NCBI RefSeq assembly: GCF_040581485.1
Contig: NC_090135.1
Span: 2,349,001 to 2,413,000 of the forward strand
DNA length: 64,000 bases
Source of the DNA: Linepithema humile
Taxonomy: Eukaryota; Arthropoda; Insecta; Hymenoptera; Formicidae
Direction: 5' to 3'
The first letter of the stretch is position 1, and every line of letters starts with the position of its first letter. Both the position numbers and the translations under genes were made by a program. This document shows positions 9,519 to 17,943 of this stretch, one piece after another. The notes beneath the pieces are model-generated. The model was not told where the DNA came from and did not search any database. It saw nothing but the letters and a program-made list of their open reading frames with translations.

Positions 9519-10061
9519 TCATAGTTGTTTTACACGTTTGTTACGCTCAAACCACCACCACTTGTACAATTTGCAAACATTCCGCATAGCGCAATGTCTC
9601 GTGTGATACGCGCAGCGCAAGGTTCCGATTACATCCAAGTTCGTCAGGTGTGCGATATCTTCGTAATCCGCATCGATCGTTTCGATCTCTACATCATCTT
9701 CCAAAATCTCGCACAGCCACTTTTTCTTTTCGAGTCCTTTCACGTATATCAGAGGCGGTTCCGTACCAATGGCATTGTTGATAAGACTTTTCATCTGACT
9801 GTACGAGACGTGTCCATCTTCCCATCGGAAGCCGTGGTGGTGTATCCGTAACCAACACGCCAGCGATTTTTCCGATTTCGTCAACAGATACCACGGTACG
9901 TGTTCACGAAATACGTAATGAGATAGCGTTTCGCCATCGCGAAGTACCGCTACCTCTTTCACGATAAAAATGTTGTTGAACGCGTAACCTTGCAAGTCGA
10001 CGAAAATTGGTACGTTCGACATCGTCGTCGACCGTCGGAAAACTGACATTCCCATTCGCAC
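9519..10061 (-). CDS. 180-aa conserved Polinton protein, left arm (possible RNase H-fold/exonuclease-like)
   Basis: Last large gene of the capsid transcription unit, 19 bp after the capsid stop. 180 aa from ATG 10061, or about 167 aa from the internal MSNVPIF start. N-terminal PIFVDLQGY, central HHHGFRWEDG and IYVKGLEKKKWL, and C-terminal Cys/His residues (LRCAYHTRHCAMRNVCKLYKW). The VDLQ...H pattern is reminiscent of DEDDh exonuclease-like folds but the second acidic residue of DxE is absent, so activity is doubtful. The assignment is weak. Identical to the right-arm copy. Confidence 0.55.
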   Translation of the reverse strand: MRMGMSVFRRSTTMSNVPIFVDLQGYAFNNIFIVKEVAVLRDGETLSHYVFREHVPWYLLTKSEKSLACWLRIHHHGFRWEDGHVSYSQMKSLINNAIGTEPPLIYVKGLEKKKWLCEILEDDVEIETIDADYEDIAHLTNLDVIGTLRCAYHTRHCAMRNVCKLYKWWWFERNKRVKQL

Positions 10062-10080
10062 ACGTCTAATTTATAACTTT

Positions 10081-11283
10081 TCACACGAGTCTGCGCACAA
10101 TGTTGTTCAGCGGATTATATTCGACCATTCGATCGTGTATAATGAGACAATAGGCGGTGGTGTTGGCCGGTATATTTTCCTTACAATCAAATTCTATTCG
10201 CACGTCAACGGTGGCGCTCTTGACAGAGTCGTTTTGTCGCGAACAATCTATGACTACGAACGGACCGGCTTTCGAGAATTCATCGATGTCCAAATACGTA
10301 TCGTCCTGTCCGTAATAGGCTTTGCGGAAACGCGCATACATGTTGTACAGTATAGCGTATCGACTCTTGTCGAAATCCAAATTCATGTCGTCGTACGGAT
10401 AAAAATCTGAATTCAGATGCAGTCTCACATTGGTGAGTTTACAAGCGTCAAATTGCGTAACGTTTTCAGACAGTACGTTTTTTCGACCGGTTTGGAGAGC
10501 AAAGATTACGTATCGCGGTTTTTCCAATTGCGTCGCAGCTTTGACCGCCCAGGAATGCTTGGTCGTGTTTTGCAGCAGAGGAAACTCGTACAGATCCCAC
10601 GAACGGAAGCACACGCTCAGATATCGTCCGCTTTCCAAAGTTCGAAGAAGAGACAGCTTGTTGACTTCGCTCAGAGATACGTGAGGCATTCGCCACTGTA
10701 TCTTGAGTAGCTCGATCGTCGGATTCGCACCGGCTCGTCCTACGAGAGAATTATTATCGTTGCGCGATCGTATCAATACAAGTTCGTGACGAGCGTTGAT
10801 TACAATCCGTTTGTAGTCCTCGCAGAATCCTAAAAGAGTATTGAGCGGAACGCAAAAATTAAAGTTTCCATCGAGCAACGGATTTCCATCCGGATTCCAC
10901 GATGCGTATTTCAGCGTCTTGCTCTTCTCCGTCGTCAGCGATACATAGTTTTTGATCGTGCTCGTTATTCCAACGTTTCTGTTACGATCGATTTCAACTC
11001 CGTCGAGCTCGTATCGCATTTCATCAAACATGAACGCGACACAATTATTACCCATTATACACACGTTATCTCTATTCTCACCGGTAGGATTCATAACGAG
11101 TTTTCCTTCAATGTAGAGAAAACTCTCACACGGCAACGTGTACAAATCCTGTTGCTGTATCGGTATTCGTATCTCGTCGCTGTGTCCCAACGTCGTGTTA
11201 GCGTACGGATTGTACGTGTGCATCTCATATTTCACGATACGCTCGTCGAAGACGGGCTCGTCAGCGATGTCGAGTATATCCAT
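10081..11283 (-). CDS. major capsid protein candidate, left arm
   Basis: 400 aa, the family named in animal genomes after C. elegans F54H12.2, which travels with Polinton/adintovirus genomes. It is beta-rich and soluble: ELDGVEIDRNRNVGITST, then NFNFCVPLNTLLGFCEDYK, FRSWDLYEFPLL, LEKPRYVIFALQTGRK, and a C-terminal IEFDCKENIPANT...LIIHDRMVEYNPL. Its length would allow two small jelly rolls. The major-capsid role is inferred from size, family and position beside penton-like, protease and ATPase genes. Identical over all 400 residues to the right-arm copy; the outer copy differs at scattered positions. Confidence 0.65.
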   Translation of the reverse strand: MDILDIADEPVFDERIVKYEMHTYNPYANTTLGHSDEIRIPIQQQDLYTLPCESFLYIEGKLVMNPTGENRDNVCIMGNNCVAFMFDEMRYELDGVEIDRNRNVGITSTIKNYVSLTTEKSKTLKYASWNPDGNPLLDGNFNFCVPLNTLLGFCEDYKRIVINARHELVLIRSRNDNNSLVGRAGANPTIELLKIQWRMPHVSLSEVNKLSLLRTLESGRYLSVCFRSWDLYEFPLLQNTTKHSWAVKAATQLEKPRYVIFALQTGRKNVLSENVTQFDACKLTNVRLHLNSDFYPYDDMNLDFDKSRYAILYNMYARFRKAYYGQDDTYLDIDEFSKAGPFVVIDCSRQNDSVKSATVDVRIEFDCKENIPANTTAYCLIIHDRMVEYNPLNNIVRRLV

Positions 11284-11287
11284 CTCT

Positions 11288-11419
11288 TTAAGCGTTTCTC
11301 ACAACGAATCCCAACGATTTTAAAAAGTTTACGTTCGTCGTACTGAGCCTCTTGAATGGCGATTTTTTCACAATTTTCGTTGCTCTGTCAATCACTCGCT
11401 GTTCGTTCAACACGAGCAT
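11288..11419 (-). CDS. 43-aa basic microprotein overlapping the penton gene end, left arm
   Basis: ATG at 11419 lies inside the last codons of the penton-like gene (13-nt overlap, other frame) and the ORF ends 5 bp before the capsid ATG. It contains KIVKKSPFKRLS and NFLKSLGF. The frame is kept in the right arm; in the outer copy a TGA shortens it to 36 aa. It fills an otherwise empty 123-bp gap in a compact unit, supporting a real gene. Function unknown. Confidence 0.55.
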   Translation of the reverse strand: MLVLNEQRVIDRATKIVKKSPFKRLSTTNVNFLKSLGFVVRNA

Positions 11420-12135
11420 TTCCTCGCACCGCGTCGCCGCAAGTGCAGTCTGATGGTAATCTCCTCTCCGCGAAAGTCGATCAATCGTCCGTCTTGATCC
11501 ACCACACGCAAGGTGATATCGGTAACACTCCTCGCGATGACCGGAAGGTAAATGATTTGCGCCGGTGTTTCCGAGACTTTATATCCCGGAGGCACGTTCG
11601 GTGAAAATTCGTGTATCGTGTGCACCGACTTGTCGTTGGCGTACGCACCCGCGGTAATGCTGCATTCCACTCGAATAATGTTTACGTTGATGATGTTTAC
11701 CGAGGAGTCTGATTCGTACCACTTTCTCGGTTCCAGTATACGATCCGTCGAAAATCCCAACAATGGTCCGATGGTATTCGGTTTGGCGAAATTTATCCGA
11801 AAAGCGCACATGATTTCACTCCTCATGGTATTAACGTTGGGACGAAGTGACAATGGATAATCCTGCTCTTCGCCTTTTCCTCGTTTTTGCAGTATCGCGC
11901 GTTTCAGATAAGAAGCAATGGCGTCCAGTTCGTACAATCCTTCGGGAATTGTAATTTCTTCGTCATTGTCGTCGAAATAAAATTTATCGTTCGCTACCGT
12001 CACGTTCGGAATCGTGTTGTAGGTCTCCATCGTGGTTAGGCCGAGCTCGTAGTCCCCATCGCTCAAGTCTATCGGTGGAAAATAATCCACCGTGAGAACG
12101 CTGCTTTTACCGCTTAGAGTGAGCGTCAGCGACAT
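11407..12135 (-). CDS. penton/minor capsid-like protein, left arm
   Basis: 242 aa, all-beta-looking: DYELGLTTMETYNTIPNV near the N-terminus, ITIPEGLYELDAIASYL, GPLLGFSTDR, then IHEFSPNVPPGYK and a basic CRC-like tail (RLHLRRRGARKCSC). This family accompanies the 400-aa capsid candidate in insect Polinton-like loci; single jelly-roll minor capsid is the best inference. It overlaps the preceding PLA2/protease ORF by 29 nt. Its sequence is closer to the outer copy than to the right arm. Confidence 0.6.
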   Translation of the reverse strand: MSLTLTLSGKSSVLTVDYFPPIDLSDGDYELGLTTMETYNTIPNVTVANDKFYFDDNDEEITIPEGLYELDAIASYLKRAILQKRGKGEEQDYPLSLRPNVNTMRSEIMCAFRINFAKPNTIGPLLGFSTDRILEPRKWYESDSSVNIINVNIIRVECSITAGAYANDKSVHTIHEFSPNVPPGYKVSETPAQIIYLPVIARSVTDITLRVVDQDGRLIDFRGEEITIRLHLRRRGARKCSC

Positions 12136-13174
12136 TGCCGAGATTCCATCGACGACTGATGTCGATCGATGGCGGATCGATTTTTATATCTATTTTCTGG
12201 AGGAACAGGAGGCACAATTGTCCGCAGATCGTTTGATCGTACGTCTGGTAGACCGTGCGATTGTACGTTATCGTTGTATCGGTGTCTCCGAGGTAGCGTG
12301 TAAGCTCCTTCGGCGGTTGCAAATTGCCAAAGCTGTCAAAGTATACGGCGCGATCGCCTCTCTTGGCGTACGCCACCCAATGCGTGCCCGGTCCGTCGAC
12401 ATCGTCCAAATTCACGATACCGCTCTCGTTTCGGTGTATCTCGTCGGGTAAAGCGTTACGCATGTAGACACCTCGGAAATACGGTATTCGCATACGCTTC
12501 GCTATTCGTTCAACTGTAGATTGGTGGTGGCACCCGCGGGCATCTCTATCGTTTTTTCGACGTTTTTTTTTCTTCTTCTTCTTCTTCTTCAATCCTTTGC
12601 CCCGCTTGTACGGAGCGAGATAAATTCCCCGTCCTTCCATAGCTTTATTGTGACGTTTCATCTCTTCGAGTTGTCGTCGCGCGGCCTTGGAGTCGTTCAC
12701 CGCCTTTGCAACACCCGCTGCTCCACCGGCAAGCGAACCGATGACTCCCAAGAGCGGTAACAACGGTAACATACCACCGCGTTTCGCCGTCGAAAGCGTT
12801 CTCCTCTTGGTCTTCTTCTTCTTTCCCTTTGTCATACCCATCCTCAATTTCGTCTTTGCTTTCATAGCAGCCCATACGGCGGTAGCGGCGGCCCTCTCAC
12901 CGAGAGTCGCGTCCGCAGCGGTGATCCGCTCCCGCGCTTTATCGGCGAGAACGCGATCGGCCGCGTGGCGGTCCGCTGATTCGCGGTTTTGCGAGTACGC
13001 GACGTCGTGATCGCGACACGCCGCGTCCAACGGATTGATACCTCGATCCCCTCGCGCGAGTCGTTTCCGCAGACGAGTCCCCGGCCCGCAAAATTGGTAG
13101 CCGGGTATATGCAGCTCCAACGGTAGTCGATTTATCACACTGTTCAGTAAACCGGCACCCTTGTATCGTTTCAT
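12107..13174 (-). CDS. PLA2-like / adenain-like protease fusion, left arm
   Basis: 355 aa. Residues 22-62: phospholipase A2-like core with a glycine-rich Ca-loop (GYQFCGPGT, 25-33) and the His-Asp pair H56-D57 (CRDHDVAY), the fold known from parvovirus VP1. Residues ~130-200: Gly/Ala-rich hydrophobic segment then a Lys-rich tract. Residues ~225-355: adenain-type cysteine protease with the order H265 (GTHW), D280 (YFDSFG), C317 (CGQLC). PLA2 would help membrane escape and the protease virion maturation (family knowledge). In the right arm these are two separate ORFs; here small indels around the Lys tract and after it keep one frame. Confidence 0.7.
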   Translation of the reverse strand: MKRYKGAGLLNSVINRLPLELHIPGYQFCGPGTRLRKRLARGDRGINPLDAACRDHDVAYSQNRESADRHAADRVLADKARERITAADATLGERAAATAVWAAMKAKTKLRMGMTKGKKKKTKRRTLSTAKRGGMLPLLPLLGVIGSLAGGAAGVAKAVNDSKAARRQLEEMKRHNKAMEGRGIYLAPYKRGKGLKKKKKKKKKRRKNDRDARGCHHQSTVERIAKRMRIPYFRGVYMRNALPDEIHRNESGIVNLDDVDGPGTHWVAYAKRGDRAVYFDSFGNLQPPKELTRYLGDTDTTITYNRTVYQTYDQTICGQLCLLFLQKIDIKIDPPSIDISRRWNLGNVADAHSKR

Positions 13175-13215
13175 AGAGCGCGAATTCTAACGTATCGCGT
13201 GTAAATCATATTTCC

Positions 13216-13280
13216 AACTGAGGTGTGTTTCGACAGCGCTCACCTATAAATAGGAGGCGCGTATCGATCATTAACCAGTA
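13216..13280. promoter_or_regulatory. bidirectional core promoter with one TATA box, left arm
   Basis: TATAAATA at 13245-13252 (TATTTATA on the minus strand) lies midway between an initiator TCAGTT on the minus strand (13216-13221) and CCAGTA on the plus strand (13275-13280). Distances from TATA to the +1 A are about 32-33 bp in both directions. Minus reads PLA2/protease and capsid genes; plus reads the 57-aa gene and ATPase. Confidence 0.6.
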
Positions 13281-13312
13281 GAATATCAAAGTTTGTCGGA
13301 CGACAAAGTACA

Positions 13313-13551
13313 ATGAATAACCGGGATAATAAGAAGGAACGGAAGGAGGTGATTGTCGCAAACGTGTATCGCTAATCGTGTGTTTGAAACAATATTTTTT
13401 TTTTTTTTTTCAGGATAATGTCCGAATCATGTATGGAAATAGAGATATTTTAGATCTAGCGACGAATATCCGAGCACCGCTCTTTCCGACATCCGATGCT
13501 GCGCACTCGTCGCGTAATAACAAGGATGAGAAAGAGTCTGGTAAAAAATGA
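13313..13551 (+). CDS. 57-aa spliced protein preceding ATPase, left arm
   Basis: Exons 13313-13348 and 13414-13551, intron GTGATT...(T)nCAG. The N-terminus is charged (MNNRDNKKERKE); exon 2 contains GNRDILDLATNIRAPLFP. The TGA overlaps the ATPase ATG as ATGA. The same structure is in the right arm and the outer element, with the donor varying (GTGATT / GTGAAA). Function unknown. Confidence 0.5.
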
Positions 13552-13865
13552 AATTTGTACAACAACCGTACACGATCCGTGTGAAAAACATGGATGATAA
13601 GAGTGGGCAAGGGGTTTGTGAGAAGGCGTGCAGACACGGTAAAATGCTGCCAAACACGATACGCGGTATCATTTGCGGTCCCTCGAATTGCGGTAAAACC
13701 AATGTGATGATCAGTCTGCTGGAAAGTCCGAACGGTGTACGTTTCGAAAACGTGTACGTGTACTCGAAATCGTTGAATCAACCAGGGTCGGCGAGATGTC
13801 TGATCACGCGTGACTTGGCGTTGAAAACCTCACCATCCTTGCAGAGACAATTCTCGCGCACGTAA
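13548..13865 (+). pseudogene. truncated packaging ATPase, chimeric at the palindrome junction
   Basis: Codons 1-~82 equal the ATPase of the right arm, including Walker A GPSNCGKT. At 13793-13794 the sequence switches to the antisense of the coiled-coil gene, so the last ~24 codons of the ORF are foreign. Walker B is missing, so it cannot be a working ATPase. Confidence 0.85.
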
Positions 13866-13945
13866 TTCTTCGAGACTTCGCCGCTCTGTCTCGTCACCCT
13901 GGCGCTTCCTCCTCCTAACTGTAGTCCGAATTTGTTGATAGACAT
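13794..13945 (-). pseudogene. coiled-coil protein gene, N-terminal fragment at the palindrome junction
   Basis: From ATG 13945 about 50 codons match the start of the outer 185-aa protein (MSINKFGLQLGGGSARVTRQ...) with several changes. The gene is cut at 13793-13794, where homology passes into antisense ATPase. This is the far end of the single-copy loop. Confidence 0.8.
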
Positions 13946-13993
13946 TCCTGTAGCATCACACGAGCAATACTGGCGATAGTTGAAAAGCTGTGA

Positions 13994-15094
13994 TCAATTT
14001 ATAATCAGACCAGCTTCGCGCAGTTCCTCGATAATCGAGAGAAATTCGTTGTCGTGCGCGTTGTTTCCCGCCTGACGGGAGGCGTCCAGCAATCGAAGGC
14101 GATCCACCAATTCGTTCGGATCATCCCAGTGCACGTAATCGACAGCGTTGTCGGTCACAGTCATGGTCTGTGGTACGTTACACTTGGGTAACGTGCGACC
14201 CGCACCTCTCCTGTCGAGATGTGCAACACCTCCACCTTTCTTAGATATCAGAGGTGTGATGATATGTTTGTATTTGTATCCTTTGTTTCCCAAAACAGGT
14301 AAATGCGCGTTATGACCGCGTCTGTGAGCGTTAGTAGCGAGTAGTATGCTCTTGTACTTTTGTTTGTCAGCCTCCGTACACAGCGTATCGTCGGGAAGTC
14401 TTTTGAATATTAATTCAAACAGGCCGGGTGTGCCAGCGTATTTCACACCGTCCACGATCACATTGTCGTCTCTATCAATGTCGAAGGCCTTGTCTCCGAG
14501 AAACGTTCCCGCATCGTTGAAGTATACACCGTACACGTTGTCGATCCCTCTCTTCTTGTCACCGCTCAAGAGCTCCCCGATGTACTCTTGGCCCAGCGGA
14601 CCCATTTGACCGTACAGAGCTTCCCGACCATCGGACGTTTGAATCGTCTGTCTCACGGATGTTACGAAAGACGGGTCCGTGGTTTCGAACACGTTTTCGG
14701 TCGGTAAATATGTCGGCGCTTCAAACACCAATTTTTGCGGCTGGAACGGAGTCGAGGCTTGTACCGGTGGCGTCAATGGGGTCTGTATCGGTGTCGTCAA
14801 CGAGGTACGCTTGATTTTCTTCTTCTTCTCAGAGCTCGACCGCTTTCGTTTGATGTCCGGTTCGTTTTTAATCTCGAGATCGTCAACCGAATCATCGTCA
14901 CCCTTGATGTTCTCGACGATTCGTTTCAACGGCTCTACGATCGGTTTCAACCGTTTCTCCAATTGCACCTCTTGCTCCACTCTACCCGTCTTCAACGTCC
15001 GATGCTTCTTGCGAATCGACTCGCTCGTACGAGCGATTTCCTTCGCGATCTTCTCCCTCTCGTCGATATCTTTCGTGTCGAGCGTCATCGTCAA
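13994..15094 (-). CDS. DUF8207-like Polinton protein, inner loop
   Basis: 366 aa. Residues 1-60 form a charged helix (EKIAKEIARTSESIRKKHR...), followed by an acidic/basic and Pro-rich linker, then a globular region with QMGPLGQEYIGELLSGDKKRG, DNVYGVYFNDAGTFLGD and TPGLFELIFKRLPDD. This matches the DUF8207 type of uncharacterised protein found with animal Polinton-like loci. Biochemical role unknown; the position between ATPase and coiled-coil gene suggests virion assembly or core function (inference). Single copy in the inner element. It starts 14 nt after the ATPase stop. Confidence 0.6.
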   Translation of the reverse strand: MTMTLDTKDIDEREKIAKEIARTSESIRKKHRTLKTGRVEQEVQLEKRLKPIVEPLKRIVENIKGDDDSVDDLEIKNEPDIKRKRSSSEKKKKIKRTSLTTPIQTPLTPPVQASTPFQPQKLVFEAPTYLPTENVFETTDPSFVTSVRQTIQTSDGREALYGQMGPLGQEYIGELLSGDKKRGIDNVYGVYFNDAGTFLGDKAFDIDRDDNVIVDGVKYAGTPGLFELIFKRLPDDTLCTEADKQKYKSILLATNAHRRGHNAHLPVLGNKGYKYKHIITPLISKKGGGVAHLDRRGAGRTLPKCNVPQTMTVTDNAVDYVHWDDPNELVDRLRLLDASRQAGNNAHDNEFLSIIEELREAGLIIN

Positions 15095-15108
15095 CGTCTC
15101 GAGAACGA

Positions 15109-15813
15109 CTAACCATTCCGCGGTACCGCAAACTCGTTAAAACCACGTCTGTAACGTCCATCGTTAATCGCACTATCCTTGTCTATCACTAAAAAACCGT
15201 ACTTGTGTCGCCAACATGCGTGACACAATGTACCGAAATCTTCGTACGTCATGTCCGTATTCACATGATCGTTGTAGACGTGCTTAAGGTTTGTTCCATC
15301 CTGCTTGAATATTACGAGTAAATTCGCGTTGTCGCGCACGAGATGTTTCGGTATTTTTGCATACGTTTGGCACAGATAGAAACAATCGACCTTCGAATGT
15401 CGACCCATAGCAAAGTACTCGCGTATCGCATTCTGCTTGTCGCACGCTATATCGTCGAAGACGAATACGGAATTCGGTAACGCCTCGCTGTGCGGTACAA
15501 TTGTGTTGTTGTCCGAGAACGTAAAGTAGCCGATTTCATCGATCGATCCGAGCAATCTTTCGAGATACCGATACTTTGGTTGATTCAACGATTTCGAGTA
15601 CACGTACACGTTTTCGAAACGTACACCGTTCGGACTTTCCAGCAGACTAATCATTACATTGGTTTTACCGCAATTCGAGGGACCGCAAATGATACCGCGT
15701 ATCGTGTTTGGCAGCATTTTACCGTGTCTGCACGCCTTCTCACAAACCCCTTGCCCACTCTTATCATCCATGTTTTTCACACGGATCGTGTACGGTTGTT
15801 GTACAAATTTCAT
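15109..15813 (-). CDS. FtsK/A32-type genome packaging ATPase, inner element
   Basis: 234 aa. Walker A GPSNCGKT (44-51), hydrophobic-DD Walker B VFVFDD (116-121), and a downstream sensor-like FYLCQTYAKIPK. Length and motif order fit the HerA/FtsK A32-type packaging ATPases of Polintons and adintoviruses, which pump DNA into the capsid. The start is the ATG overlapping the TGA of the 57-aa gene. Only the part before codon ~82 is duplicated in the left arm. Confidence 0.75.
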   Translation of the reverse strand: MKFVQQPYTIRVKNMDDKSGQGVCEKACRHGKMLPNTIRGIICGPSNCGKTNVMISLLESPNGVRFENVYVYSKSLNQPKYRYLERLLGSIDEIGYFTFSDNNTIVPHSEALPNSVFVFDDIACDKQNAIREYFAMGRHSKVDCFYLCQTYAKIPKHLVRDNANLLVIFKQDGTNLKHVYNDHVNTDMTYEDFGTLCHACWRHKYGFLVIDKDSAINDGRYRRGFNEFAVPRNG

Positions 15814-16044
15814 TTTTTACCAGACTCTTTCTCATCCTTGTTATTACGCGACGAGTGCGCAGCATCGGATGTCGGAAAGAGCGGTGCTCGGATATTCGTC
15901 GCTAGATCTAAAATATCTCTATTTCCATACATGATTCGGACATTATCCTGAAAAAAAAAAAATATTGTTTCAAACACACGATTAGCGATACACGTTTGCG
16001 ACAATCACCTCCTTCCGTTCCTTCTTATTATCCCGGTTATTCAT
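15810..16044 (-). CDS. 57-aa spliced protein preceding ATPase, right arm
   Basis: Exons 16009-16044 and 15810-15947; same protein as the left-arm copy. Its TGA (15810-15812) overlaps the ATPase ATG (15811-15813). Confidence 0.5.
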
Positions 16045-16077
16045 TGTACTTTGTCGTCCGACAAACTTTGATATTCT

Positions 16078-16140
16078 ACTGGTTAATGATCGATACGCGC
16101 CTCCTATTTATAGGTGAGCGCTGTCGAAACACACCTCAGT
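16078..16140. promoter_or_regulatory. bidirectional core promoter with one TATA box, right arm
   Basis: TATTTATA at 16105-16112; initiator TCAGT at 16136-16140 (plus) and CCAGT at 16078-16082 (minus), each about 32-33 bp from the TATA. It mirrors the left arm exactly. Confidence 0.6.
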
Positions 16141-16182
16141 TGGAAATATGATTTACACGCGATACGTTAGAATCCGCGCTCT

Positions 16183-16803
16183 ATGAAACGATACAAGGGT
16201 GCCGGTTTACTGAACAGTGTGATAAATCGACTACCGTTGGAGCTGCATATACCCGGCTACCAATTTTGCGGGCCGGGGACTCGTCTGCGGAAACGACTCG
16301 CGCGAGGGGATCGAGGTATCAATCCGTTGGACGCGGCGTGTCGCGATCACGACATCGCGTACTCGCAAAACCGCGAATCAGCGGACCGCCACGCAGCCGA
16401 TCGCGTTCTCGCCGATAAAGCGCGGGTGCGGATCACCGCTGCGGACGCGACTCTCGGTGAGAGGGCTGCTGCTACCGCCGTATGGGCTGCTATGAAAGCA
16501 AAGACGAAATTGGGGATGGGTATGACAAAGAGAAAGAAGAAGAAGAAGACCAAGAGGAGAACGCTTCCGACGGCGAAACGCGGTGGTATGTTACCGTTGT
16601 TACCGCTCTTGGGAGTCATCGGTTCGCTTGCCGGTGGAGCGGCGGGTGTTGCAAAGGCGGTGAACGACTCTAAGGCCGCGCGACGACAACTCGAAGAGAC
16701 GAAACGTCACAATAAAGTAATGGAAGGACGGGGGATTTATCTCGCTCCGTACAAGCGGGGCAAAGGATTGAAGAGAAAAAAAAAAACGTCGAAAAAACGA
16801 TAG
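16183..16803 (+). CDS. PLA2-like capsid-associated protein, separate ORF, right arm
   Basis: 206 aa with the same Ca-loop and H56-D57 pair as the fused copies, a Gly/Ala-rich hydrophobic segment and a Lys-rich C-terminus, ending with a stop at 16801-16803. Three bases later the protease ORF begins. It differs from left-arm and outer copies at about ten residues. Whether this split or the fusion is ancestral is not decided by the window. Confidence 0.65.
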   Translation: MKRYKGAGLLNSVINRLPLELHIPGYQFCGPGTRLRKRLARGDRGINPLDAACRDHDIAYSQNRESADRHAADRVLADKARVRITAADATLGERAAATAVWAAMKAKTKLGMGMTKRKKKKKTKRRTLPTAKRGGMLPLLPLLGVIGSLAGGAAGVAKAVNDSKAARRQLEETKRHNKVMEGRGIYLAPYKRGKGLKRKKKTSKKR

Positions 16804-16805
16804 AG

Positions 16806-17243
16806 ATGCCCACAGGTGCCACCACCAATCTACAGTTGTTACAAATAGCGAAGCGTATGCGAATACCGTATTTCCGAGGTGTCTACATGCGTAACGCTTT
16901 ACCCGACAAGATACATAAAAATGAGAGCGGTATCGTGAATTTGGACGATGTCGACGGGCCGGGCACGCATTGGGTGGCGTACGCCAAGAGAGGCGATCGC
17001 GCCGTATACTTTGACAGCTTTGGCAATTTGCAACCGCCGAAGGAGCTTACACGCTACCTCGGAGACACCGATACAACGATAACGTACAATCGCACGGTCC
17101 ACCAGACGTACGATCAAACGATCTGCGGACAATTGTGCCTCCTGTTCCTCCAGAAAATAGATATAAAAATCGATCCGCCATCGATCGACATCAGTCGTCG
17201 ATGGAATCTCGGCAATGTCGCTGACGCTCACTCTAAGCGGTAA
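16806..17243 (+). CDS. adenain-like cysteine protease, separate ORF, right arm
   Basis: 145 aa from ATG 16806. His (GTHW), Asp (YFDSFG) and Cys (CGQLC) are in adenain order. A length of 145 aa is short compared with about 200 for adenoviral adenain but similar to other Polinton proteases. It overlaps the penton-like ATG (17215) by 29 nt. It would cleave capsid precursors in the particle (family knowledge). Confidence 0.65.
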   Translation: MPTGATTNLQLLQIAKRMRIPYFRGVYMRNALPDKIHKNESGIVNLDDVDGPGTHWVAYAKRGDRAVYFDSFGNLQPPKELTRYLGDTDTTITYNRTVHQTYDQTICGQLCLLFLQKIDIKIDPPSIDISRRWNLGNVADAHSKR

Positions 17244-17943
17244 AAGCAGCGTTCTCACGGTGGATTATTTTCCACCGATAGACTTGAGCGATGGGGACTA
17301 CGAGCTCGGCCTAACCACGATGGAGACCTACAACACGATTCCGAACGTGACGGTAGCGAACAATAAATTTTATTTCGACGACAATGACGTAGAAATTACA
17401 ATTCCCGAAGGATCGTACGAATTGGACGCCATTGCTTCTTATCTGAAACGCGCGATACTGCAAAAACGAGGAAAAAGTGAAGAGCAAGATTATCCATTGT
17501 CACTTCGTCCCAACGTTAATACCATGAAAAGTGAAATCATGTGCGCTTTTCGAATAAATTTCGCCAAACCGAATACCATCGGACCGCTGTTTGGATTTTC
17601 GACGGGTCGTATACTGGAACCGAGAAAGTTGCACGAATCAGATTCCTCGGTAAACATCGTCAACGTAAACATTATTCGAGTGGAATGCAGCATAACCACG
17701 GGTGCGTACGCCAACGACAGGTCGGTGCACACGATACACGAATTTTCACCGAACGTACCTCCGGGATATAAAGTCTCGGAAACACCGGCGCAAATCATTT
17801 ACCTTCCGGTCATCGCGAGGAGCGTTACCGATATCACCTTGCGTGTGGTGGATCAAGACGGACGATTGATCGATTTTCGCGGAGAGGAGATTACCATCAG
17901 ACTGCACTTGCGGCGACGTGGTGCGAGGAAATGCTCGTGTTGA
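17215..17943 (+). CDS. penton/minor capsid-like protein, right arm
   Basis: 242 aa; same family as the left-arm copy but with about 15 residue differences, whereas the neighbouring capsid gene is identical between arms. All other features are as for the left copy. Confidence 0.6.
   Translation: MSLTLTLSGKSSVLTVDYFPPIDLSDGDYELGLTTMETYNTIPNVTVANNKFYFDDNDVEITIPEGSYELDAIASYLKRAILQKRGKSEEQDYPLSLRPNVNTMKSEIMCAFRINFAKPNTIGPLFGFSTGRILEPRKLHESDSSVNIVNVNIIRVECSITTGAYANDRSVHTIHEFSPNVPPGYKVSETPAQIIYLPVIARSVTDITLRVVDQDGRLIDFRGEEITIRLHLRRRGARKCSC

Larger units (their letters stand above)
5556..13794 (+). repeat. left arm of the giant inverted repeat (~8.2 kb)
   Basis: It is colinear in reverse complement with 15577-23106 plus 31422-32085. 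Apart from simple-sequence length changes and the 11.4-13.2 kb tract, the arms are almost identical; the major-capsid candidate is identical over 400 residues. It ends inside the ATPase gene at 13793-13794. Confidence 0.9.

Noticed and set aside
12521..13010. Ser/Ala-rich plus-strand ORFs opposite PLA2/protease
   Set aside because: Antisense shadows that appear identically at all three copies because the coding strand is conserved.
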